Below are positions 1 through 6,501 of a DNA stretch of 12,127 nt, piece after piece (positions within the stretch are counted from its first letter, which is position 1; each line of letters begins with the position of its first letter). The notes under the pieces were generated by a model. The model was not told the DNA's origin, did no database searches, and worked only from the letters and a program-made list of their open reading frames with translations. The DNA is from Burkholderiaceae bacterium. Its GTDB lineage: Bacteria; Pseudomonadota; Gammaproteobacteria; Burkholderiales; Burkholderiaceae. Both the position numbers and the translations under genes were made by a program. Location: NCBI GenBank assembly GCA_023253905.1, contig JALREG010000045.1, positions 1-12,127 on the forward strand, read 5' to 3'.

Positions 1-161
1 AACTTGATCAGCGTGAAAGGCTGCTGGTGCTGCCCCACGCGAACCTGGGTGAAGATCGGCGCACCGGTATCAAAGTATCCCAGCACCAGAAGAATCAGCA
101 TGACGGGTGCGAAGACGACCAGTCCGATGGCTGCAAGCACAACATCGAGAATACGCAGCAT
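1..161 (-). CDS. PglC/WcaJ-type phosphoglycosyl transferase (bacterial sugar transferase), N-terminal part
   Basis: This gene runs off the left edge, so only its first 53 codons are present. Transfers a sugar-1-phosphate from a nucleotide sugar to undecaprenyl phosphate at the inner membrane, the first step of O-unit or capsule-unit synthesis (family knowledge). Seen: an N-terminal hydrophobic re-entrant helix (residues about 4-28) beginning LRILDVVLAAIGLVV, with the family's helix-breaking proline at P19 (FAP), then the conserved stretch D31-T-G-A-P-I-F37 followed by Q39-V-R-V-G43 and F49-T-L-I-K53. The protein starts directly at this helix, so it lacks the four-helix N-terminal domain of WbaP/WcaJ and resembles the short monotopic PglC class. 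The start is the ATG at 161, with an AGGA-like ribosome site about 13 bases upstream. It is divergent from the WbpM-type dehydratase gene, which could make its donor sugar. The substrate cannot be read from this fragment. Confidence 0.82.
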   Translation of the reverse strand, partial: MLRILDVVLAAIGLVVFAPVMLILLVLGYFDTGAPIFTQVRVGQHQQPFTLIK

Positions 162-351
162 CGGTCTTATCTGATTCCTGGCGTTGGTTTTGAGGCCTGG
201 GCAAAACGGGCGGATTACGCCCACCGCTTTGCTCGACATCTGGGCAGTTTTCCGCGAACGCGCGCTGCGGCGGGTGCGGGCGTGGCGATCGGTCGCAGGA
301 GCGAAGTGTATATTCTTCGGCTGCGCGGCGTTTCCATAGGACCATTCACCG
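162..351. promoter_or_regulatory. Divergent intergenic region between sugar transferase and wbpM
   Basis: A 190-base region separates two divergently oriented genes and should hold promoters for both. On the plus strand the best -10-like hexamer is TATATT at 309-314, but no good -35 lies 16-18 bases upstream, so the match is weak. A purine-rich AGGA at about 338-341 sits ten bases before the wbpM ATG and can serve as its ribosome site. On the minus strand I see no convincing promoter. No JUMPstart/ops element (GGCGGTAG) is visible. The promoter role is inferred from gene orientation. Confidence 0.4.
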
Positions 352-2280
352 ATGCCGGTGGCTTCAGTGTTTAATCGGGCGATCACACGACTGCTGGGTT
401 TGAGTCGACCAGCCAAGCAGTGGGCGATGATGGGCGTCGATCTCATCCTGCTGCTTGCTGCTGCCGCCGCGGCATACTGGCTTCGTATGGGCGAGACCTT
501 CCTCCCCAACGCGGAGCAGTGGCTGCTGATTGCAGCCGCCCCGCTCATCGCCATTCCGGTGTTTCTGCGCTTCGGCCTGTACCGCTCCATCATTCGCTTT
601 GTCGGTGAACACGCGCTCTGGGCCATTACCAAGGGGATGACCCTTGCTGCGGTGCTGTGGGCGGGCCTCGCGTTCCTCACCCAGATGACGGGAATCCAGG
701 GACTGCCGCGTACCGTCCCGGTACTCTACTGGCTATTGGGAACCGGGTTCGTGGTGGCCTCGCGCTTTATCGCCCGCACCCTGCTCTGGATGCCGCTTCA
801 CCGGCGCTTTGCAGGGCGCCAGGCGCTGATTTATGGCGCAGGCACTGCGGGGCGCCAACTCGCGGCCTCGCTTCGACGGGGGCGCGATCTGTTTCCAGCC
901 GGTTACCTCGACGACGACGTCGCGCTGCATGGCAAGGACATCAGCGGACTGCGCGTCTATTCCCCGGCTGAGCTGCCGATGCTGATCGAAACCTTCGACA
1001 TCCGCGATGTGATCGTCACCCTGCCCAACGCCACGCCCGCGCGCAGACGCGAAGTGGTGACGCTCCTTGAAGGCTTCGCGCTGCGGGTACGCATTCTTCC
1101 GGCGCTGGCCGATATCGCCTCCGGGCGACATCTGGTGAGCATGATGCGCGAGGTGGACATCAGCGATCTGCTTGGTCGAGACCCTGTCGGTGCCGACCCA
1201 TCACTCCTCGGTCAATGCGTGACGGGCAAGGTGGTGCTGGTTACCGGGGCGGGCGGCTCCATCGGTTCGGAAATCTGTCGCCAGGTCTCCGCGCTCAAGC
1301 CCTCGCGGCTCATCTTGCTTGAAATGTCCGAGGCGGCGCTCTATGAGATTGATCGCGTTCTGCGGCCGATTGCCACCTGCGAGGTGCTGAGTCATCTGGG
1401 CTCGGTGGGCGATCGCGAACTGGTCAACCGCCTGATGCGCGACTACCGTATCCAGAGCGTCTATCACGCTGCTGCCCACAAGCATGTGCCGCTGGTTGAG
1501 CAGAATGTGCTCGCGGGTGTACGCAACAACGTGCTGGGCACCCAGACGCTGGCGCAGGCCGCGTTTGACCACGGCGTTGAAACCTTTGTGCTCATTTCCA
1601 CCGACAAAGCCGTCCGACCCGCCAATGTGATGGGGGCGACCAAGCGATGGGCGGAACTGATCCTGCAGGACTTTGCAAGAAGAGCGCGCGATGAGCACCG
1701 GCGTCAGCGTTTCTGCGCCGTCCGGTTCGGAAATGTGCTCGGCTCGTCGGGGTCGGTCATTCCGCTCTTCAAAGAGCAGATCGCACACGGCGGGCCGGTC
1801 ACGGTGACGCATGCCGAGGTCACCCGGTATTTCATGTCGATCCATGAGGCGGTGCAGCTCGTGATTCAGGCGGGCAGCATGGCGGGTGGCGGTGAAATTT
1901 TCCTGCTGGATATGGGTGAATCGGTTCGAATCATCGATCTCGCACGTAACATGATCCGGCTCGCTGGGCACACCGTGCGCGATGAGAACAATCCAAATGG
2001 CGATATTGAAATTGTGATCACGGGGCTGCGGCGCGGTGAAAAACTCTACGAGGAGCTCGCGCTGTCGCAGAGTCAGGTTGAGGGTACCGCGCATCCTAAA
2101 ATCATGCGGGTGAGTGAGCCTGTCGACCCCGCCCGCGTGCTGAACACCAAGGTGTCGCTACTGATCCAGGGCGTTCGATCCGAAGACGAATCCGCAGTGC
2201 GCGACCTCCTCATGTCGACGGCCGGGGCGATCGACCCGGCGGTGGCCCGCGTGGTTCCCCTCAGGCGATTGGCGCAGTGA
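352..2280 (+). CDS. wbpM: WbpM/CapD-family membrane-bound nucleotide-sugar C4,6-dehydratase
   Basis: Predicted inner-membrane enzyme that converts UDP-GlcNAc (or a related UDP-HexNAc) to its 4-keto-6-deoxy form, the entry to QuiNAc, FucNAc or bacillosamine-type O-antigen sugars. At 642 residues it has full WbpM length. Four transmembrane helices (about 25-44, 56-75, 90-110, 121-141) are followed by a first Rossmann-like domain with G162-A-G-T-A-G167. The catalytic SDR domain starts near 290 and has the NAD(P) motif T298-G-A-G-G-S-I-G-S-E307. The active-site segment is S416-T-D-K-A-V-R-P-A-N-V-M427-G-A-T-K431. Met427 occupies the usual SDR tyrosine position and Lys431 the usual lysine, the Met-containing arrangement described for WbpM rather than the Tyr of FlaA1. 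A typical C-terminal GLRRGEKLYEEL element is present. The ATG at 352 has an AGGA site and leaves all four helices. Its stop overlaps the next gene's GTG. Strong family assignment; exact substrate inferred. Confidence 0.92.
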   Translation: MPVASVFNRAITRLLGLSRPAKQWAMMGVDLILLLAAAAAAYWLRMGETFLPNAEQWLLIAAAPLIAIPVFLRFGLYRSIIRFVGEHALWAITKGMTLAAVLWAGLAFLTQMTGIQGLPRTVPVLYWLLGTGFVVASRFIARTLLWMPLHRRFAGRQALIYGAGTAGRQLAASLRRGRDLFPAGYLDDDVALHGKDISGLRVYSPAELPMLIETFDIRDVIVTLPNATPARRREVVTLLEGFALRVRILPALADIASGRHLVSMMREVDISDLLGRDPVGADPSLLGQCVTGKVVLVTGAGGSIGSEICRQVSALKPSRLILLEMSEAALYEIDRVLRPIATCEVLSHLGSVGDRELVNRLMRDYRIQSVYHAAAHKHVPLVEQNVLAGVRNNVLGTQTLAQAAFDHGVETFVLISTDKAVRPANVMGATKRWAELILQDFARRARDEHRRQRFCAVRFGNVLGSSGSVIPLFKEQIAHGGPVTVTHAEVTRYFMSIHEAVQLVIQAGSMAGGGEIFLLDMGESVRIIDLARNMIRLAGHTVRDENNPNGDIEIVITGLRRGEKLYEELALSQSQVEGTAHPKIMRVSEPVDPARVLNTKVSLLIQGVRSEDESAVRDLLMSTAGAIDPAVARVVPLRRLAQ

Positions 2281-3701
2281 ATCCTCCAGCCTCCCTTCAA
2301 GCTCCCATGACATCGACCCTCCATCATCCTGAAATTTTCAAGGCCTACGATATCCGTGGCATCGTCGATCACACGCTCACCGAGGCGGTGGTCGAGCAGG
2401 TGGGCCGAGCGCTGGGGCAGCTTGCGAGCCGCGCTGGCCAGCGTGAGTTTGTGATCGGTCGCGACGGCCGCCTTTCGGGTCCGCGCCTGTCGGCCGCGCT
2501 TGCGCGAGGCATTCTCTCAACTGGGCTAGATGTCATTGACATTGGCATGGCGCCGACCCCGGTGGTCTATTACGGCACCTTCGAACTGAACACCGGCAAC
2601 GGCGTTGCGGTAACCGGTAGCCACAACCCGCCCGACTACAACGGGCTCAAGATGGTGGTGGGCAAAGACGCCCTTTATGGCGAGGCCATTACCGCGCTTC
2701 GCCAGGCTATTGAAAGCGGCGGGCCGTCGACTGCGCCTGCAGGCGGCCAAGGTACGCTACGTCAGGTGGACCTCACTGTCCGGTATCTCGCCCGCATCAC
2801 CTCAGATGTTCGTTTGTCCCGGCCGATGAAAATCGCCATTGATTGCGGAAACGGTGTGGCGGGTGCCCTCGCGCCGCGGCTGTTTCGCGCGCTCGGCTGC
2901 GAGGTGATCGAGTTGTTCTGCGATGTCGATGGCAATTTTCCCAATCACCACCCCGATCCCGCTCACCCTGAAAATCTGCAGGATCTGATCCGGTGTCTGC
3001 GCGAAACCGATGCTGAACTCGGCATTGCCTTTGATGGCGATGGTGATCGGCTGGGGGTGGTGACCAAGGCGGGCAACATCATCTATCCGGACCGGCAGCT
3101 GATGCTGTTTGCCGCTGATGTGCTGTCGCGTAACCCGGGTGCGGAAATCATCTACGACGTGAAGTGCAGCCGTAATGTCGCACGCTGGATTCGCCAACAT
3201 GGCGGGCGTCCCACCATGTGGCGCACGGGCCATTCGCTGATCAAGGCGCGATTAAAAGAAACGGGTGCCCCGTTCGCAGGCGAGATGAGCGGGCATCTGT
3301 TTTTCAAAGAACGCTGGTATGGCTTTGACGATGGCCTCTATGCCGGTGCGCGACTGCTGGAAATTCTCTCGCGCCACGCCGACCCCTGTACAGTGCTTGA
3401 GGGCTTGCCCGACTCCATCACCACCCCCGAGCTTCAACTCGCCACCGCTGAGGGAGAGAACCATTCGCTGGTGGACGCCCTCAAGCGCAATGCGCGCTTC
3501 CCAGCTGGCACCGAGGTCATCACCATCGACGGTATCCGGGTGGAATATCCCGATGGATTTGGGCTTGCACGCCCCTCCAACACCACGCCGGTGGTGGTGC
3601 TCCGGTTTGAATCCGATACGCGTGAGGGGCTGGCGCGGATTCAGGCCGACTTCAGGCGCGCGATCCTGAGTGAAAAGCCCGGCGCGGTGCTACCGTTCTG
3701 A
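2277..3701 (+). CDS. algC: Phosphomannomutase/phosphoglucomutase, AlgC type
   Basis: Cytosolic alpha-D-phosphohexomutase interconverting Man-6-P/Man-1-P and Glc-6-P/Glc-1-P, feeding GDP-mannose and UDP-glucose (and dTDP-rhamnose) synthesis. All four family sites are visible: the phosphoserine loop T-G-S115-H-N-P-P-D-Y-N-G, the Mg2+ loop D253-G-D255-G-D257-R, the sugar-specificity loop G-E336-M-S-G-H, and the C-terminal phosphate site R432-P-S-N-T-T. N-terminal AYDIRG and the segment FPNHHPDP are also as in AlgC. I kept the GTG at 2277 because it overlaps the wbpM stop (GTGA, likely coupled translation) and has a weak AGGCG upstream. An in-frame ATG at 2307 gives 464 residues, very close to AlgC's usual 463, but has no visible ribosome site, so the true start is open. 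The ten extra residues are not conserved. In this locus it probably supplies Man-1-P or Glc-1-P for core and O-chain sugars. Confidence 0.93.
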   Translation: MNPPASLQAPMTSTLHHPEIFKAYDIRGIVDHTLTEAVVEQVGRALGQLASRAGQREFVIGRDGRLSGPRLSAALARGILSTGLDVIDIGMAPTPVVYYGTFELNTGNGVAVTGSHNPPDYNGLKMVVGKDALYGEAITALRQAIESGGPSTAPAGGQGTLRQVDLTVRYLARITSDVRLSRPMKIAIDCGNGVAGALAPRLFRALGCEVIELFCDVDGNFPNHHPDPAHPENLQDLIRCLRETDAELGIAFDGDGDRLGVVTKAGNIIYPDRQLMLFAADVLSRNPGAEIIYDVKCSRNVARWIRQHGGRPTMWRTGHSLIKARLKETGAPFAGEMSGHLFFKERWYGFDDGLYAGARLLEILSRHADPCTVLEGLPDSITTPELQLATAEGENHSLVDALKRNARFPAGTEVITIDGIRVEYPDGFGLARPSNTTPVVVLRFESDTREGLARIQADFRRAILSEKPGAVLPF

Positions 3702-3703
3702 CC

Positions 3704-3732
3704 GGGCGCAGCGCCCGTTGCGCGCTGCGCTC
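3704..3732. terminator. GC-rich stem-loop between convergent operons
   Basis: GCGCAGCGC at 3706-3714 and its exact reverse complement GCGCTGCGC at 3722-3730 form a nine-pair stem with a seven-base loop, extendable by a G-T and a G-C pair to 3704-3732. A competing smaller hairpin, CGGGCG/CGCCCG with a CAG loop, occupies 3703-3717. It starts two bases after the algC stop and ends six bases before the stop of the convergent methyltransferase gene, so it is placed to stop both transcripts. No T-run follows on either strand, so a classic rho-independent terminator is not proven. Confidence 0.5.
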
Positions 3733-3738
3733 AATCGC

Positions 3739-4485
3739 TCAATTAAGGCGCAGGGGCTCAGAGAGGTCAACAAGCCCGGTTCCGCTCCAGTGCCCGAACG
3801 ATGTCAGATCGAGTTTCGGTGAGGCGATCGCGTTCCAGTTGTCGAGCATGTTCACGAACCGGATGTCATCGATCACCAGGATGCGACCGGCGCAGGGCGA
3901 GAGCCGCGTGAGTTGTGAGAGCAGTCGTGCTTCGAAGCTGCCATCTTTCGGCCCATCTAGAAAAATGAATGTTGAGGCGTCGAGCAGGGGCTGGTGGATT
4001 TTGAACTGATCGGGGTCGGCGAGATCGGCAAGGTGCTGGATCACCCTGCCGCCGGAGAAGTCGCTGTCGCTGAGATGGCTCTCGAAGTTGCGCCAGGGCA
4101 CCACATCAAAGGTATGAAGCTGCCCGCGCGCGGCCTGAGCGAGCGCGAAGGAGCCCATGCCTGTGAACGTGCCGATCTCAATAATGGACTCGGGCTCGAG
4201 CAAGGTGACCATCGCTTTCAGCAAGCGATAGTGCTCGCCCGGATAACGGTTATAAAGCACGCTATCGGGGAGCTCGGGGCGAAAGCCTGTGATTGGGGTG
4301 CGCGCTGCGAGCGCTGCGGCCTGGAGCGCGAGATCGATGAGGGCTTGGGAGGTAGCATGGGTACTGCCTGCCGAGGAAACGACCGATGGCAGCGCATGAC
4401 CTGCCCGCTCGGGGTGGGCGAGGACCAGACGCGACAGCGCCTTGTAGAGCTTGCGAACGAGACGTTTGGGTTCGGCGTGTTGCAT
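3739..4485 (-). CDS. Class I SAM-dependent methyltransferase (Methyltransf_24-like)
   Basis: Last gene of the six-gene minus-strand operon, 248 residues. Likely a cytosolic small-molecule or sugar methyltransferase; the acceptor is unknown. Seen: the SAM-binding motif I I101-I-E-I-G-T-F-T-G-M-G-S112, the strand-2 acidic residue in H-T-F-D127, the segment F173-I-F-L-D-G-P-K-D-G182 typical of the Methyltransf_24/CmcI-like group, and I202-L-V-I-D-D-I208. The first 90 residues are a less conserved lead-in. The ATG at 4485 is fixed by a good ribosome site (AAGGTG at 4495-4490, four-base spacer) that overlaps the TAA of the ligase gene just upstream, with only eight bases between genes. The context (ligase, core transferases) suggests it methylates an O-antigen or core sugar, which is inference. 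The fold assignment is sound, the substrate is not. Confidence 0.8.
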   Translation of the reverse strand: MQHAEPKRLVRKLYKALSRLVLAHPERAGHALPSVVSSAGSTHATSQALIDLALQAAALAARTPITGFRPELPDSVLYNRYPGEHYRLLKAMVTLLEPESIIEIGTFTGMGSFALAQAARGQLHTFDVVPWRNFESHLSDSDFSGGRVIQHLADLADPDQFKIHQPLLDASTFIFLDGPKDGSFEARLLSQLTRLSPCAGRILVIDDIRFVNMLDNWNAIASPKLDLTSFGHWSGTGLVDLSEPLRLN

Positions 4486-4489
4486 CGGA

Positions 4490-4495
4490 CACCTT
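4490..4495 (-). promoter_or_regulatory. Ribosome binding site of the 3739-4485 methyltransferase
   Basis: AAGGTG on the minus strand lies four bases before the ATG at 4485. It overlaps the stop codon of the upstream ligase gene (4494-4496), which suggests translation coupled to the ligase. Confidence 0.6.
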
Positions 4496-5771
4496 ATCGG
4501 GGAGACGGCTCAACAGGGCCAGCCAGTCGGGCCTGCACAAGTACCAGGGCGACGCTGATCACGAGCATCAGCGCGTAGTAGTTGTGAGCCAGATTCACGC
4601 TGGTCAGGTTACTGACCGCATGAACAAACAGAATGCCCCACATCTGGAGGGCTGATGCGGGGTAGTGTGGCCTCAGCCTGACCGCCATCATCGCGAGCGC
4701 GCCCAGCGGGAGCAGGAAACCAAAAAGCGAGATTACGCCGCCGTCCATCCCGTGATGCAGATAAGCGTTATGGACATGACCCATGTCCCTCACGTGCCAA
4801 AGCGCCGCTGCCTTCGCCTCGGACTCTCCCAGGCCGCTTCCATGGATGCGCGCGAGCCGATTCTGCGCGCCGACGCCGATCCAGGGCGACTCTTTGAAGG
4901 TTTGCCAGGCGAGGGTGAAGAGATAGACCCGCGCGCCGGTGGGGGTGTTGTATTGCTGCGTGTCCCGTACCTGCTGAACGCTGGTAACGGCTTCTCGCAG
5001 GCGAAGCGGGTCGGCGGGATGGGCGATCGCGATCGCAAGGCCGATCACGATGGCAAGCCCACTCAGCGCGCTTACGATCAGCACGCGCGCGCGGTTGACG
5101 CTACGACGGTACCAGCTGACGAGCAACACCGCGACGCACCAAACAATCACGGGGTAGACGCCACGCGACTGGCTACCGAGGACGGCGATTGCCCCGCAGA
5201 GGACGCCCAGCGCCGCTACTACGCGACTGCGCGCAGATTCGGTGCTGTCAGCAGCACGAGCCGCCAGCAGCGTGATGATGAGGCCCATGGCTGCGGCCCA
5301 GGCGATGGCGTGACTGGGCAGTTGTTCGCGTTCATGGGCGAGTTGCGCCACGACCAGCGCGACCAGGCTGGCGACCGAGAGTGCAACGGTGATTGCAAGG
5401 CTCCCCGTTGCGCTGCGCCTGAAGCGCACCACCCGGGTGAGCCAATAGGCGGCGAGCGCGCCGGTGACCAGGCGGATGCCGGCGTTGATCTCGGATGAGT
5501 ACTGTGGATAGAGTTCATTCCAGATGGCTGCGCTCACGATCCAGAGGGCTAGGCCGAGTGCGGTAGCCACCAGCCAGACGCGGGCGATCTTATCGAGCGC
5601 GTCCGCTACCGGCCAGGGGCGTTGCCGAGCCGCGAGAATGGCGGTGCCGATGAACGTGAGGCCCCATAAGGTGCCTGCGATTTTGGAGTTGAGACTGGAC
5701 AGTGCGAGCAGGACGAGCGCCACGCCTGCTGCGGCTTGCGCGGACCGGAATCGGGGCAGCGTTCCGGACAC
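4494..5771 (-). CDS. O-antigen ligase/polymerase family membrane protein (WaaL/Wzy_C type)
   Basis: Polytopic inner-membrane protein of 425 residues with about twelve hydrophobic helices (for example 13-28, 32-48, 63-82, 97-115, 124-144, 153-171, 184-200, 205-221, 229-249, 345-366, 374-392, 397-415) and one large periplasmic loop between about 250 and 345. Within or near it are the two signatures of the family: Q201-S-R-G204 before the loop, and H332-V-H334-N-A-Y337 at its end, where WaaL proteins carry an essential histidine. WaaL transfers undecaprenyl-linked O-polysaccharide to lipid A-core; Wzy polymerises O-units with a similar architecture. The core-transferase neighbours favour ligase, but Wzy cannot be excluded. 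The start is GTG at 5771, one base after the TGA of the FkbM gene (stop 5773-5775), with only a weak AAGACGG-like ribosome site, so reinitiation is likely. The family call is strong; ligase versus polymerase is inference. Confidence 0.82.
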   Translation of the reverse strand: MSGTLPRFRSAQAAAGVALVLLALSSLNSKIAGTLWGLTFIGTAILAARQRPWPVADALDKIARVWLVATALGLALWIVSAAIWNELYPQYSSEINAGIRLVTGALAAYWLTRVVRFRRSATGSLAITVALSVASLVALVVAQLAHEREQLPSHAIAWAAAMGLIITLLAARAADSTESARSRVVAALGVLCGAIAVLGSQSRGVYPVIVWCVAVLLVSWYRRSVNRARVLIVSALSGLAIVIGLAIAIAHPADPLRLREAVTSVQQVRDTQQYNTPTGARVYLFTLAWQTFKESPWIGVGAQNRLARIHGSGLGESEAKAAALWHVRDMGHVHNAYLHHGMDGGVISLFGFLLPLGALAMMAVRLRPHYPASALQMWGILFVHAVSNLTSVNLAHNYYALMLVISVALVLVQARLAGPVEPSPR

Positions 5772-5772
5772 G

Positions 5773-6450
5773 TCAGCCGTCTTGTCGCTGAAAGATTGCC
5801 GATTGCCCCATCCGGTCGGTCAGGAGGTACCCGGCATGCTCCAGGGTGTAGCAGGTGCGTGAGTCGAGCAGCGCGCGAATATCCTTTTGCGCCATCTCGA
5901 TGCAGAGGACGCGCGGCCGAACCTGCCATTGATCGATGGACGCGATTGCGCGCTCATCGAAGCCTTCGATGTCGATATTGAGCAGATCCAGACCAGCGCC
6001 TGCTGCCGCGCCATAGCGGTTGATGATCTCGGTGATTGAGGTGCAGGGCACCTGCTCGGTGCGCGTGGTGCCACGCTGTTTAGCGAACTCTGGATCGCAC
6101 GTGGCACCGAGGTCGAGCGCCATGTTGGAGTGGAGCGTGATGTGGGTCTGGTTCGCGGCGGTGGTGTCATCAACCACGGCGGTCCACAGATTGACATCGC
6201 GCGGGCGTACCCGCTTGAAGAGATCGATCGCCGCGCGGCTGGCATCAATGTTCACGCCATTCCAGCCCATCAGCCACAGGTAAGCCGTGTTGGATTGCCG
6301 GAACGGGTGGTGAGCGCCGATGTCGATATAGAACCCGGTGGACTGCTTGCGCCCGAACAACTTGTGCAGCATTACGTCTTCGCCGTGCTGGCTGAAGTGC
6401 ACGCGCAGGGTACCCTGGTGAATGAACTGAAAGACTCGCGATAGTTTCAT
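5773..6450 (-). CDS. FkbM-family SAM-dependent methyltransferase
   Basis: A 225-residue member of the FkbM (Methyltransf_21) family, which O-methylates sugars, polyketides and other small molecules. Seen: the lead-in S20-Q-H-G-E-D25, motif I F40-Y-I-D-I-G-A-H-H-P49, the SAM-ribose acidic residue in N-I-D69-A-S, the family hallmark L157-N-I-D-I-E-G-F-D165, and C-I-E185-M. These are the elements expected for a complete enzyme. ATG at 6450 is the only usable start, since the frame upstream holds no ATG, GTG or TTG before a TGA at 6502-6504. No Shine-Dalgarno sequence precedes it (CCCTCTCTC). The upstream glycosyltransferase is in the same frame, ended by that TGA and separated by 17 sense codons. 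The ligase gene follows after one base. A role in O-methylation of an LPS sugar is inferred from the neighbours. Confidence 0.87.
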   Translation of the reverse strand: MKLSRVFQFIHQGTLRVHFSQHGEDVMLHKLFGRKQSTGFYIDIGAHHPFRQSNTAYLWLMGWNGVNIDASRAAIDLFKRVRPRDVNLWTAVVDDTTAANQTHITLHSNMALDLGATCDPEFAKQRGTTRTEQVPCTSITEIINRYGAAAGAGLDLLNIDIEGFDERAIASIDQWQVRPRVLCIEMAQKDIRALLDSRTCYTLEHAGYLLTDRMGQSAIFQRQDG

Positions 6451-6501
6451 GAGAGAGGGCGTTCCGCTGGGCCGTCGCGTTAAGCGCCAGCATGAGTGCG
6501 C

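Noticed and set aside
162..351. Search for a JUMPstart/ops element upstream of the polysaccharide genes
   Set aside because: No GGCGGTAG or close match is present in this gap or in the 9253-9385 gap.
27..374. 115-codon plus-strand frame over the left edge and the wbpM start
   Set aside because: It is antisense to the PglC-like N-terminus and out of frame with wbpM; no motif is present.
1201..2094. 297-codon open frame on the minus strand inside wbpM
   Set aside because: It lies fully antisense to the conserved dehydratase domain, shows no recognisable motif or hydrophobic pattern, and long antisense frames are common in GC-rich genes.
4665..5498. 277-codon open frame on the plus strand across the ligase gene
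   Set aside because: Antisense to a clear multi-helix membrane protein; its translation is low-complexity and charged with no family motif.
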